Shown piece after piece: positions 1-12,006 of a stretch of 64,000 bases of DNA (position 1 is the stretch's first letter; each line of letters begins with the position of its first letter). The translations under genes were made by a program, and so were the position numbers. This DNA comes from Welwitschia mirabilis (lineage: Eukaryota > Gnetophyta > Gnetopsida > Welwitschiales), in NCBI GenBank assembly GCA_051453625.1, contig JBOZIK010000001.1:173645580-173709579 (forward strand). The letters are read 5' to 3'. The notes beneath the pieces were generated by a model. It did not search any database, was not told where the DNA came from, and worked only from the letters and a program-made list of their open reading frames with translations.

Positions 1-49
<49 letters not shown>

Positions 50-68
50 TGTGTGTGTGTGTGTGTGT
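1..68. repeat. (GT)n microsatellite
   Basis: Alternating GT over about 68 bases, broken once by GTAT near 43. It is followed by short GA and CA runs up to about 105. It starts at the window edge, so its true length is unknown. Confidence 0.97.
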
Positions 69-105
69 ACATACATAGAGAGAGAGAAAGACATACACAC
101 ATAAG

Positions 106-1449
106 AGGTTTTATTTTCTTTAATATTTTGCTAGGGATATTAATATGAATGTATACTCGATGCCTTAGTGCCTCTTATTAGAGGTAGTGGAATAGATCAT
201 ACTCTTATAGTGGATTTTTTTTGGTTTCTTGTTTAACTTAATGATACTTGTGAGGATATTTCTAATGATTTTACTTTATGGATTATTTTCATTCAAATTG
301 TTGATCATTTATCCTTGTCATCTTTTGAAACATCTACATATTAAGCATATTCTTCTTGATAATGATGTTGAAGTAATTCATGCATGTTATTTTGCTAAGA
401 TATTTATCCTTGTAAAATTTTATAATGATAAAATGGTTTATAATCTTTTACATGTCTACATATTTTTGTTTAAATTTATAACTTTGGTTGCTGATGAATC
501 AAAATATAATTTTAATGTGCATGATTTAACTTATTCTTGAATTCCATGTTATGTTTAATAACCTAATATTCCAAATTATCTTTCAATATTTTAAATACGA
601 TATTATTTGTCTAATTGGTTCTATTGTTCATAAGAAAAGTATTAACTCTAATGAAGTTTAGAAAAATCACTATTTTATGGAGGTTAACCTTATATCATGG
701 AAGACTACTTTGGATTTTCTTGTGAAATATCATATTTTTTATTAGAAATAATATTATTTTAATTTACTAAATTATGACATCTATTGTCATCATGATGATC
801 ATGATGTTTTCAAATGTATTTTTATTAAGCATCATAGCCAAAGGGCTACTATTCAAATCAAAGAATAAAAAGTTGTTCTTGATGTATAACAATAAGTAAC
901 ATGGATTCTTTCTCTACCACTTGTAGCACATTCTCAATAGGATCTTGTTAATAAGTAATCTCAAGATTATTATAGAGTATAATCCTCCACTATCATAAGC
1001 ATTCTGAACTAGCATAAGCATTCTTAATTCCTCATAATGCTTCTTCATTTGAAGGGGAAAACATCCATGACGGATGGAAAATGTTTTAACAAATAAAACT
1101 AAAAAAACTTGCATACTATTTATTTAGCTATCCTTATTTAATAGAACTCTACTAGAAATGATACTTCTAATCGGTTTAATTTGTTTAACACATAGCAGTC
1201 AATGCATGCTAACATGTATGTGAGCCTTAATGACAAAAGCTTATCCCATATCACATACCATGAATATAATTTCTTGTAATGGCTAAGGACATATTAATAT
1301 GTTCTAGTGTAAGTTGACTAGAGAGTTCCTATATAGGATTTATTTATTTAAAGAGTTCCTCTGTAAGATTTTTCTTTCTTTAGATTTCATACTATTTCAA
1401 GAGAGTAAGATTTTAGCTCTAGATTTTTAATTTTCTTCCATGACATACT
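106..1449. other. AT-rich stretch without a recognisable gene
   Basis: No gene, RNA gene or clear repeat is recognised here. Open frames such as 229-540 (+) and 914-1114 (-) are short, rich in Ile, Leu, Phe and Lys, and resemble no family I know. It may be 5' sequence of the LINE relic that follows. Confidence 0.5.
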
Positions 1450-3161
1450 TAGTCACTTTAAAGCTTTTGATATATAAAATATTGAGAGGCAAGGTATGGT
1501 TGTTCTTTTGATTTCTTATTACTAGATCCCACATATTCTTTATTTGGGTTCATATTCTCAAGATCTTGTTGGATCATTCTATCTTCTCCAACTAGTATAT
1601 TTAATACTTATCCTATTTATGCACCAAATCAAGTACATGTGAGATAGTAAATTTGAATGGACTTGGATTACATGTTGTCTTTAATTTATTTTTTTTGAAG
1701 GATATTTTCATATGCTTCAGTTCTCTTTAGATGAACTTAATGAAGATGCTTTTCTTTAAATCCTGTCAAGATAGATATTTGGCTATATTTCAAAAACAAC
1801 TTTTGTCTCCTTAATGCATTATCTTAATCTATTAAGATGTTGCAACATCACTTTATCTAGAGTAATCTTGTATAAGATAACCAAAGGATTTATAATCACC
1901 TTGATAAATGGTATTATTCTTGTCTTTTATTTTGGAATTGACTTAACTAATAAAATTTTTGGACATGATTGTGTTGTTACATCATTTTATTATCCAAGCT
2001 TTAATAAACTTATAAGTTTATCCCTGAGAGGTTGATGTTCTTTATATTGACTTAACACAAGATGGTATAAGTTCCCTACTAGATAATAAATTTTTAGTAG
2101 TTTATAGAATACAAATACTAGGACTTATAGCCATATAAGCTGGATTAATTAATGACATTACACTTTATGCAAAGTTTAGAATTATGCTAGATATTTAAGG
2201 AAAAAGGTAGTTTTATTAAAAAAAATTCATTCCAAACCATTATTTATAAATTTTTATATTTAAATAATTAACTTGCTTTTAATCCTTTTAATTATGGACT
2301 TTAGACTATGGTTATTGAAGCTAGAATAACTTAGTAAAAGTGGAAGGATTATCAAGCAAAGAATGGTCTTATCAAAAGTAGGCTTTACTATTTATAAAAT
2401 TAATATTATAATTCTAAATAATTTTCTTTTTAATTTTTAAATCATTCAAATATGGCATCTTTAATTAGTTCTTTACAGGTTAATGATTAGATCACTCCTC
2501 ATCATAATAACATTCTTGTTTTTTTAAGGGAACATTTTCACACTATATTCTAAGCAACTCCTATCAATTATGATGATTTTGATTAACTTTATTTACTTAT
2601 TTATTTGGTAATTACTACTTAAAGTTGACAAATTTTAGATGCTAATATTACTCTTATGGAATTAAAATAGGCTTTTTTTTTTTAATATGGCCAATGATAA
2701 AGCACTTAGCTTTGATGAGTTTCTAATGGAGTTTCTTTTTTATTCCCCCAAAAGAAATAAGGATTTTCTAGGTTATACATACCTTAATGTCATCAAATAA
2801 GTTTTTCATTAGAGATTTTCTAGTCATTATACTAATAAAGGTGTTATCCCCTTTATTATCTAAATTAGATAGTCCTTTTCTTATCAGTATTGACATCCTA
2901 TTATCTTATTAAATGTTAGTTATAAGATTTGGACTGAGTGCTTACTACATCAACATAAAAGAGTTATATATGATATTATCATTGAATAGTACATAGGTTT
3001 TATTCCTAGTAGTAATATTCTTTTCAATGTTCTGGTAACATAAGAATGTCATCAATGGGCTATTGATTTAAATGGAATATCATCTTTATTAAGATTTATG
3101 ATTCTAAACCATATTATAATGTTAAATAGAATTTTATTATTTTATGTATAGAGATATTAGA
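1450..3161 (+). pseudogene. L1-type LINE relic, 5' part (endonuclease and reverse transcriptase)
   Basis: Broken reading frames on the + strand resemble plant L1-type non-LTR retrotransposons. Near 1612-1632 a frame reads IYAPN, a motif of the APE-type endonuclease. From about 2640 reverse-transcriptase blocks appear: ELK-A-F---ANDKA-SFDEF-MEF (2655-2735), then LLNVSYKIW (about 2905-2935), then GFIPSSNIL (about 2996-3020). These match the usual order ending in 'LLNVDYKI' and 'GFVPGRNI'. Many TAG/TAA stops and frame changes show it is dead. The frame stops at 3161, where the Athila-like element begins, and RT similarity resumes at 13297. The true 5' end of the LINE is uncertain, and the endonuclease part is weaker than the RT part. 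Confidence 0.7.
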
Positions 3162-4332
3162 TGTTCCAAATCCAAATTGGCCTATTTTACATACTTATGA
3201 AACATACTTTTAGGAATTATTAATAAGACTTTAAGGGAGTTAAGAAAATTATGTGAATCTTCCATGTAGGTCATAGAATACATTGATTTCCTACATAAGA
3301 AGCTATTTTTTTATGATGGAAAACAAAAGGATGGTAATCAAAATGGATTTTACACAAGAAAAAATAGTCATCCACGTTATCATGGGAATGACACATGTAG
3401 GATGATGAGGCTAATTGATATAAATGAAAGTTATCCCATATGTCATGGGGATGACACATGTATAATGATAAGGCTAATTGACATGAATTCTAGTCATCTC
3501 ATATGTCATTGGAATGATACATGTAGAACAATAAAGGCTAGTTGACAAGTTTTAATAGTTATCTCATGTGTCATTGAGATGACCCCCAAGATGATAGTTA
3601 GTAGAAGTTAAATGATCAACATGTGTCAAGTGGTAGTTGGTAGTTGGAGTGGTTATCCACTTTATCATGAAGATGACAGACCAGACAATGAACAAAATAG
3701 TTTGAAAACCTAATTCATTTTTTATGAAATTGTAAATATAATTGTGCCTTTTTTCTTGTAACAATTGAAGATCATTGAGGATGAGGAAATTCATCCTACT
3801 TATAAGAAGGACTACCTTGGTGTTAGGTAGTGAATCTTCCATTAACAAGTTGTTGTAAGTGGATGTACTTAAATTTTGTTAATAAAGATATTAATTGAAT
3901 CGAAATTATTTTCAAATACTTTCTAGCTTATTCCTTATAACTCATCTTAATTACAATGAAAGTGATATGAATTTTTAGTTGATATAGGCTATAAAGACAA
4001 TTTAAGTGATAAAAGATTGAAAATTTGGTTAATTAATTGCATTAAGTTTGCATTCATTCTACATTGCATTACATTTTAATTTATTTCATTACATTGAATT
4101 TCATCTTCATTTTTGTAGTGCTCTATGTTATTTCTTATAAATAAAAATTCAAAAAATATTCTTCTCCTCTTTTTGAAATCAATTTTCTGAATTCTCTTTT
4201 AGAAGTCTTCTTTACGTGTATGATATTTGGGTTAATCCCACTATGCAATTAGATTATCAGCTTTTTAGGTATTACAAATCAAATTTGATCTTTAGAATAT
4301 TGGAATTGGAAGCACAAATATGCATTGCAACA
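3162..4332 (+). repeat. 5' LTR of the Athila-like element
   Basis: It aligns along its length with 12007-13296. Shared landmarks include the block at 3250-3300, the internal tandem repeats, GTGAATCTTCCATT near 3830 and the end around ATATGCAT. It starts TGTTCC and ends GCAACA, giving the TG...CA ends of an LTR. It is about 120 bp shorter than its partner, mainly because a segment equivalent to about 12612-12715 is missing. Confidence 0.85.
3365..3600 (+). repeat. 63-bp tandem repeats inside the 5' LTR
   Basis: Three to four units of about 63 bp. Each has GTCATCC, then an (A/T)TGTCATGG-type core, GATGACACATGTA, and GGCTAATTGACATGAAT. Within a unit GTCATCC and GGATGAC form an inverted pair around a short centre. 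The same array occurs in the 3' LTR at about 12209-12440, so it predates the insertion. Confidence 0.8.
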
Positions 4333-4335
4333 TTT

Positions 4336-4352
4336 TGACATTATTATCAGGG
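4336..4352 (+). other. Degraded primer binding site of the Athila-like element
   Basis: TGACATTATTATCAGGG begins 3 bp after the 5' LTR. Compared with the Athila-type site TGGCGCCGTTGTCAGGG it differs at six positions, all G-to-A or C-to-T. In Athila elements this site is reported to pair with tRNA-Asp. The assignment rests on position and this transition-only difference. Confidence 0.65.
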
Positions 4353-5147
4353 AAGAGTTTAAGGAAAAAGGAAGATTATCATTACTCAAGTAAGTATGTT
4401 GAATTTAATTCAACTTGTTTATTTGAGTAGTATTGTATTTTATTCTTTTGGATCTACTTGCAATTTCTTGATTACCTTTTGGTCTATAAGTAATTGCTTG
4501 ATTATTCATTTTAAGTGTAATTTAATTTTCTTTTCTTGGAAATTCTCATTTTTATTTCTGATTTCTTGTAATTTCCCTTTCTTTACTTTCAAGTGCAATT
4601 TTAGTTTGAAGGATTTGTATTTAAATATTAGCATTTTATATTTTCTAAGATTATTTTTATCCTAGGCCTATTCCTTAATTAAAGGATACTTCCTATCCTT
4701 GTTAGGTCTACCCTCATACTTCATGTGATCTTAGGAATTACAACATTCATTATTGTTTTCAACAAACTTGATCTAAACTTTATGCTTCATGCAATTTAAG
4801 TGATTACCAGATTCAGTTGGTGTATCCTACTCCTTATACCATTGAGTAATTATAGATATTTTTGCCACTTTAAGAACTGTGTTTAACATAATTCAACCTT
4901 GTAGGATAATGGTAAATAGCAATAAGGCAAACACACTCATAAAAGATGTTTCGTTCAAGAAGCAATTAAAGAAAGTTTAGTGGACTTTAATTTAAGAACT
5001 TAAGGTGAGAAAGAAAAGTTTATTTCTTTAATTGAGTAAGATCATTATTGTACATTTACTATTTCTTATTCACATACTTCTCTTTCTAAACCTCTGAAAA
5101 CTTCTAAAAATCAACTAGATTCTAATAAAAATTCTATCTTTTCTCCT

Positions 5148-6560
5148 TTGTTTAATCATCCTAATTTTTCTATCTCTATGGCATCTAAAAAATATTTACA
5201 AATTACTTCCAAATTATCTTCTAATCTATTAAGAGCCTCTAGTTCAAATGTCACTCCAATAAATATGTTGACTTACAAAAAGAGAAGACTTCAAAACTCA
5301 TTTTACTTACCCACTAGAGATGATGTAGAGTTAAATAACTTAAATGCCTATCCTACTTTTTCTAGGGAACTTAATGAGGATCCATTCCAACACATAGTTA
5401 ATACTGAATAACTCATCATCACTTCTAAAAATGCAAAAAAAATAAAAAAAAAAAATAAAACATACATGATCATATTTCCCTCTACCCTTAGAGAAAAAGA
5501 AAAAAATTGGCTCAAAACCATTAAACACAAAATCCTTAAGAGTTGAAATCACGTACAAGAGGTCTTTATTAAACAATTCATGAATGAGATAATCATGAGA
5601 ACAAGAAGAAAAGAAGTAAACAATTTTCTATAATACCCTTATGAAGATTATTCCTTAACATATGAAATATTTTTAATAGTTGTATTTTTAATCTAGTAAT
5701 GAGTTTTTAAAGGAAGAACTTATTGATTACTTCTATAGTAGATTGAATAGTCAAACTAAACAAATGGATAGATTTTTCACATGGATGATGCTTGGAACTT
5801 ATTAGAAGACCTTATAGAAAGAAGTCAAAATTGGCCTAAAACTACATGTACAGATAATAGTACTATAGGTGAAATGCTTAGAGATTCAACAAAGTGAAAC
5901 ATGAAGAAGAAAAATCAAAGGTCAATACCCTACTTAGTGATCTTACTAATACCTTGGAGAGTTACATAAAAGCATTAACTAATGAAAAATTGCTAAATTG
6001 ACTCAATTATTGTGAGATATGTAATGAAAATTATCACTCCACTAAATAATGTCCAGCTTTAACAACTTATAAAGAAGCCATTTTCAATGAAGTTTATGCA
6101 TTCAACCAAAGGAAAAACAACTTTAAAGGCAACAAAAAATATCCACCATAAAATAATTGATCTTCAACATCTTTTAAACCTTTATTTAATAACAAACTTA
6201 GAAGCCATATATTTTAGCCTAGTTTTTCCAACTACAACAGAAATGACTATTGTAGGGAAATAATGGAAGAACTCAAAAAAATGCAAAATACCCTTAATGA
6301 AATTATAGGTACTGAGAATAGTGGCTTAAAAATTTTGATTGATCTCCTTCAACAAAAAATGGTATGAAATCAAATGCCACAAGAATCCCCATGGAGAGCC
6401 ATTCACTTCTTTCCATAAAGGCAAGGAAGTACCTTAATAAGATGATGTTAAAATTATTGATCAATTAGACTTTCCTCCTACTCTTAACTCTAAATCCAAT
6501 AAGAACAACCAACATACAAAGAATAAGACTACTCCATGAATGGATAGATTGAATACTAAT
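5148..6560 (+). pseudogene. gag relic of the Athila-like element
   Basis: Broken frames resemble Athila-type gag. 5148-5411 is an open stretch of 87 codons. Around 5715-5770 a frame reads LIDYFYSRLNSQTKQMD, close to the family motif 'LI.AFY.GL...TK..VD'. At 6011-6052 lies a retroviral-type zinc knuckle, CEIC-NENY-H-STK*-C, with C-x2-C-x4-H-x4-C spacing intact but a TAA stop inside it. Such zinc knuckles bind RNA in the capsid. Stops and frame changes are frequent. Confidence 0.65.
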
Positions 6561-6789
6561 CCAACTTATAATGAATACTTAAAGGTAATTTTAAATGATG
6601 TCATAATCAACCTACCTTTTTGAATGATCCTTCAAGATAATTCCAAGTACAACAACATTTATAAGAACTTAGTGAGAAGAAAACAAAAGAGAACAATTTC
6701 AAGTAAAGTATTCATTGTGCAATCTCTTTTCAACTTGGTTTCCCAAAAATGTTCTAAGCTTAAATATCTAGAAACAAGCACTGTTTGTG

Positions 6790-7190
6790 TTGTTTTGGAG
6801 GAAAATAAGAAAATCAAGAAAGCCTTAATAGATGTATAAGTAAGTGTAAACATTATATCTCTACACATTTGTAAAAAGTTTGAATTAAAATGGAGAACTA
6901 AACCTACTAGAATAGTATTGAAATTAGCTGATGCAATAATCAAGAAATGTATAGAGATAATCAAAGACTTAGTGATTTAAAATAGGAAGGATTTCTACAT
7001 TATATATGTAGTCATCATTAAGGCTAAGCATAATGAAGGATACCCTTTACTTTTAGGAAAAGCCTTTTGTGCAATAGCCCATTATGTTATTGATACTTGC
7101 ATGAGGATGATGGAGTGTCATATAGGTAATAAAAAGTTTAGTATTAGAGTATTAGATGCCACTAAGAAGAATATAAAAGATGAATTAGAC
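6790..7190 (+). pseudogene. Aspartic protease relic of the Athila-like element
   Basis: The frame reads KKALIDV*VSVNIISLHICKK near 6817-6880, then KLADAIIKKC, and YPLLLGKAFCAIAHYVID at about 7040-7095. This is the Athila protease pattern 'ALIDLGASVNIMPL...LADRSIK...P-ILGRPFLAT...ID'. The catalytic D-x-G-A region is destroyed: a TAA follows DV and the glycine and alanine are lost. An open frame, 7101-7493, runs on into the linker before RT. Confidence 0.7.
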
Positions 7191-7639
7191 ATGAAAGAAA
7201 GTATTAGATCCTCTACATTAGTTCAACATCATCCTTCAGAAGAAAGTCTCCTTGCATTATATGACTTTACCTTGTTTGATAATGAGGAGGAATCTTCTAT
7301 TATTCTTAAATCTTTGAATTTTTCTAATCCTTGTAATCTCAACCAAGATATCTTAAACCACTCTTCCAATTATGATTTTCATAAGGACTTTAAACTCATA
7401 CTTGATCATGATATCCAACATATAAGATCCATTAAAGACCTTTTACATCAAAATGGGTGCTTTACAACTATAAAGGATGAAAATGATCTTTAACTCAAAG
7501 ACTTATCCAAAGGTTTGAAACACATTTTATTGAATAAAAATTCTAATAAGCCATTGATCATTATTTTTTAACTTCATCCTTTCCAAGAAAAATCCTTTAT
7601 TTAACTACTTACTTCAAAAATGGAAGCTTTTACTTAGAC

Positions 7640-8545
7640 TCATAAAGATCTTAGTGCTATTCCTCCTCATATTATTCAACATAAAATTTATGTAGAGGAT
7701 AATGCTAAACTCATTAGGCAACCTCAAAGAATAATTAACCTTACCATTAAGCAAGTAGTTAAGGACAAAATCATTAAACTTATGGATATAGATATCCAAT
7801 AGTAAATGGATTAGCCTTCTTACCATAGTGATCAAAAAGAAAGGAAAGTGATAAGTATATATTAATTTTAAAGAAATCAATGATGTAACCAAGAAAGATC
7901 ATTGCCCCTTGCCTTTTCATGATTAAGTTCTTAATAGGAACTAAGGCCATTCTTACTATTGCTTCTTAGATGGATATAGTAGCTACAACCAAGTATGCAT
8001 TGTTAAATAAAATCAAACTAAGACAACATTTACATCCTTTTTTTATACTTTCACTTTTAGAAGAATTCCTTTGGCCTATGTAATGCTATAGAAATATTCC
8101 AAAGAACCATGATGGATATTTTCTTAGACACAATTGAGGAGTCTATTGAGATATTTATGGATAACTTTTCTATCTTTAATGACTCTTTTAAAAAAGACTT
8201 AATGAGATTAGAAAAGGTCCTTAACCATTATATAAAGAGTAACCTTCGTCTTAGTTGGAAGAAGAGACATTTATTTATGAGGGATGGGATTGTACTCAGT
8301 TATCAAATTTCTTGTAATGGTATTAGAATGGATACTTCCAAGATAGACATCATCAAGAATATTTCTCCTCCAACTAATGTTAAATAAGTGAGATCCTTTA
8401 TTGGCCATTCTAGATTCTATATAAGATTCAATAAGGACTATGCCAAGATTTACAAATCCCTTAATTTCCTCCTTGAAAAATATGTCAACTTTGATTAGAC
8501 TGAATATTATCAAAATTCCTTTGAAAATCTTAAGGACAAAATCAA
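7640..8545 (+). pseudogene. Reverse transcriptase relic of the Athila-like element
   Basis: Landmarks in order: RQPQRIINLTIKQVVKDKI (about 7715-7770), FGLCNA near 8065-8085, FQRTMMDIFLDTIEE (8095-8140), FMDN at 8154-8165, and SPPTNVK ending about 8387, then VRSFIGHSRFY. The active-site box in the family is FMDD; here the second Asp is Asn (GAT AAC), a G-to-A change. The 92-codon open piece 8109-8387 is the best preserved part. Stops and at least one frame change lie upstream. Confidence 0.85.
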
Positions 8546-8960
8546 CTATGGATTCATTATAGGAGGACCAAATTTTACCATAGACTTTGAGTTAATCTAT
8601 AATGCTAGCAATATTATTATATATGGAATTTTATGATAAAAACTTGAAAAGGGATATAAAGTTATTACTTATATTAGTAAAAACCTTTTAGGAGCTCAAT
8701 TGAACTATAAAACCACCAAAAAATAAATGCTTTCTATCATCTTTTTCCTTGACAAACTAAGACATTACCTTCTTGGCTTTCATACTAATGTCTTCACCAA
8801 TCATGCAACCATTTTTTATCTTATGATTAAAAAAGATTCAAGTGTTAGACTTGCTTAATGAATACTTCTCATGTAAGAATTCAACTTAATTATCATAGAT
8901 AAAGAAGGTAAACATAAGCATGTTGTTGATCATTTTTCAAGAATCCCTCAAGAAAGGAAC
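8546..8960 (+). pseudogene. RNase H relic of the Athila-like element
   Basis: After RT the frame gives FTIDFELIYNAS (near 8573-8610), a decayed version of the first acidic RNase H block. It is followed by VITYISKNLLGAQLNY-TT-K (about 8660-8725), which matches 'I-YASR-L-AQ-NY-TTEKE', and FLDKLRHYLLGF. Several stops interrupt it. This domain would degrade RNA in RNA/DNA hybrids during reverse transcription. Confidence 0.75.
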
Positions 8961-9239
8961 CCTTTGCATTTCTCTTCTAATATTCCTATTGAGGATTTAT
9001 TTCTTAATGAATAATTATTTTACATCCATGATTTATATGCTATATCCTCTTAACGTCTTACTCCTTGGTATGCTGATATTGTAAACTGTCTTATCACTTT
9101 TAAAACTCCCCAACGTTAGACTTCTAATCAAAGAAAATCTTTTTTCCATAGAATAGGGGATTATGAATGGAATGAGCCACACCTTTATCAAGGATGTAAA
9201 GATCAAATCATGCATAAGTGTGTGCCAGAGTGGGAATAA

Positions 9240-10395
9240 ATTGATATTATTTCCCTTTACCATGGTGGTGTGTGTTAAGGTTATTTAATGGCCAAAAGAT
9301 ACCATAAATATCCTTCATACTAGCTTCTAATGGTTTACCATTTTCAAAGACTTATTTAATAATGCAAGAAGATGTGATACATGTCGAAATTTTGGGAGTC
9401 TAATTAAATATTATGATATGCCCTTATAACCTATTCTTAAATGTGAGCTTTTTGATTATGACTTTATAGGCTCTCTTAAACCATCTTCTTATAATAAGTA
9501 TTACATCTTGGTAGCCATAGATTATGTCATGAAATGTGTTAAAGCAATTTCTACTCAAACCAATGATGTCAAAAATGTATGTTCCTTTTTAAAACCTAAT
9601 ATCTTCCATAGGTTTAGCTTTCCTATAATCCTAATTAGTAATCAAGGTAGGTAATTCATTAATAAGGTTCTTAGAAGAGTCCTCATTTTTGTAGGAATTA
9701 AACATCCAATTAGAAATGCCTATCACCATCAAATAAATGATGAAGTTGAGAATGCTAATAGAGACATTAAGAAGGTACCCCAAAAACTTATTTTCAAAGA
9801 TAATAAATGTTTATCTCTTAAAATTAATGATGTGCTATAGGCTTACCATACTACTTGGTGTAACTTACTTGGATTTTCATCTTATGAACTTATATACGAT
9901 AAAACTTGTGTTCCACTTGTTGATGTTTGCTATAACTCTTATCATACTATCCATAAACTTAATGTATAAAACCATGATGAGAATGTTCACTATCATTTAT
10001 CATAACTTTAACACATTAATGAAAAATAAATGAGTGCTATCCATAAACAATTTGTCTACAAAGCTTAGGTGAAATTTCATCATAATGAAAAACTTCTCCA
10101 TAAATTCTTTGAAGTAGGTCAATTCATGATTTGGTATAATACTTAAGTAAATCTTTTACATATCAAGTTAACCTCTAAATGGCTTAGTCCTTATCATGTC
10201 GAAAGGGTACATTCCAATGGTTTCATTGAGATCTTTAACTTTCAAACTCAAGAAATCCAAAAAGTAAATGAACAAAATTTAAAACTTTATACATATTCGG
10301 ATGATTGTTCTTATATCTTGAACATGACAGAAGAAATGAACTTGAAAGATTCTCTTTATAAAAGGAGGATCTCCCATTTTTATCTAATAAAATTT
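9240..10395 (+). pseudogene. Integrase relic of the Athila-like element
   Basis: The frame gives YDFIGSLKPSSYNKYYILVAIDYVMK (about 9450-9538), IFHRFSFPIILISNQG (about 9601-9647), HPIRNAYHHQINDEVENANRDIKK (about 9710-9775) and AYHTTWCNLLGFSSYELIYDKTC. This is the DD(35)E core: the first Asp is kept (DFIG), the second is Asn (ISNQG, usually ISD-G) and the Glu block reads DEVENANRDIK. The C-terminal part (10070-10350) keeps WLSPYHV---HSNG-IEI and VNEQNLKLY. Stops are scattered throughout. Confidence 0.8.
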
Positions 10396-12006
10396 TTTTC
10401 TTAGCCTTATTTCTTTGTTTAAGTTATGATACTACTAATTCGTCTTTAACTTAATTCATGTTTGACTTTCATAGGTATTACAATAATGAATTAATTCTTT
10501 ACTTTGAGTTTCTAAGTGGTAAAGATTAGATTCAGCAAATCTTAAGGCATTCTAATGTCTACACTCAATATATTTATTTATTTTATTATAAATTATTAAT
10601 TATGTTAATTTGATGCTTTTTTCAGCCATATGCTTTGTTACTTCATCATTCCAATGATTAATCAATGCTTTTAAAAAAGGGATACTAAGTTAATGGAAAA
10701 GAACTAAAAAAAAATTAAAAGCAAAAAGAAAAATATATGATAAAAAAGGAGGAGAAAAAGAATCACCCTTATGAAATTATACCGTGATGTACTACTGCAA
10801 GCTAGTAGGGCAAATTTTCCTAAGAGAGGTCTTTGGTAGTATGATATGGTAGCTGTGAAAACTCCACTAGAGGATTAGTTGATTATGATCTAGCTTTGGA
10901 TTATGGGTTCTTATTCTCTCAGTAGTAATTAAACTTCTATTACCATGATGAATAGTATTATTCAGCACCTCATTGACTTAAAACATCTATCATTTTGAGG
11001 CATAGAATTCATGGGCATATGAGTATATTAATCATTGTATGATATCTTATCAAAGTACCATGGTTATCATAGATAAAGAGGGATTGAATTATAGTCTAAA
11101 CATGACTTGATACTTTGCAAAATAAACCTTAGATATTATCATGGACACTACCCTTGTGAATGGTATTCTATGATTTTTTACATTGAATCATGAATTTATA
11201 CGTCAAGTATCTTTATAACCTTTTCCAAAAAGTTTTACTAGGTTGGAATTTAGGGTAAATAATTAATCTTCTTCATGTCCTTTTTATTTATTTTCCTTTT
11301 TATCTTATCTTAGTTTGTTGGTTTTCATTTTTAAAGTCATTTTTCTCACTTCTTCCAATATAATGATTAGGACTTTATCATTTTATAGGCTACTTATTAC
11401 ATTTTTTTCCCCTCACTTGACTATTATGCATAAAATTAAATTGACCATCATCTTGACCATCCTTTAGCATGATAGCATTTATGCTCTTCCTCTTGACCCT
11501 TTTCTTAATAAGTCTTTCTTTTTTATAACCTCTCCTTCCACTTAACCTTATAAAAATGAGCTATTAGTCTATTTTTAATGCTTCAAACATGCTTTAATAG
11601 GATATAGTCCATGGCTATCTTAAATTTTCATATAGGGTTATTTTCCACATCTAGATCTTCTATTCATGGTTTATGCAACTTGAGACAAATTGCACATTTA
11701 GTTGAAGGGGTAGACACATATATTACATAATTTGAGGGGTAAAATTTTTTATCTTAAAACTTAGGCCATGGTTTAACATAAATATAGATGATAATTTTAA
11801 ACCTAATTATTAGTAGTACATATCTATTTTACTAGTGCTTTTTAGTAAGATATGATGTATTTGACATTTTGTATACAAATCTTAATTCTAATGATATATA
11901 CATGTTTTGAGCTTCTTTTTCTTTCCTGACTCATCTTGTTAGTTTGGCTTGTGACTTGTTATCTCCATACTTTATTAAGGACTGACAAATGCTATATGAG
12001 GGACTA
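10396..12006 (+). other. Non-coding internal region between pol and 3' LTR
   Basis: About 1.6 kb without a recognisable protein. Athila-type elements may carry an env-like frame here; I see none, only short broken frames. A purine-rich ATGAGGGACTA at about 11996-12006, just before the 3' LTR, may be the polypurine-tract relic. Confidence 0.5.

Noticed and set aside
229-540. 103-codon hydrophobic frame as a real gene
   Set aside because: AT-rich composition alone gives Ile/Leu/Phe/Lys frames of this length; no recognisable domain.
3365-3600. CRISPR-like array
   Set aside because: The units are contiguous tandem repeats inside an LTR, with no unique spacers and a matching copy in the partner LTR.
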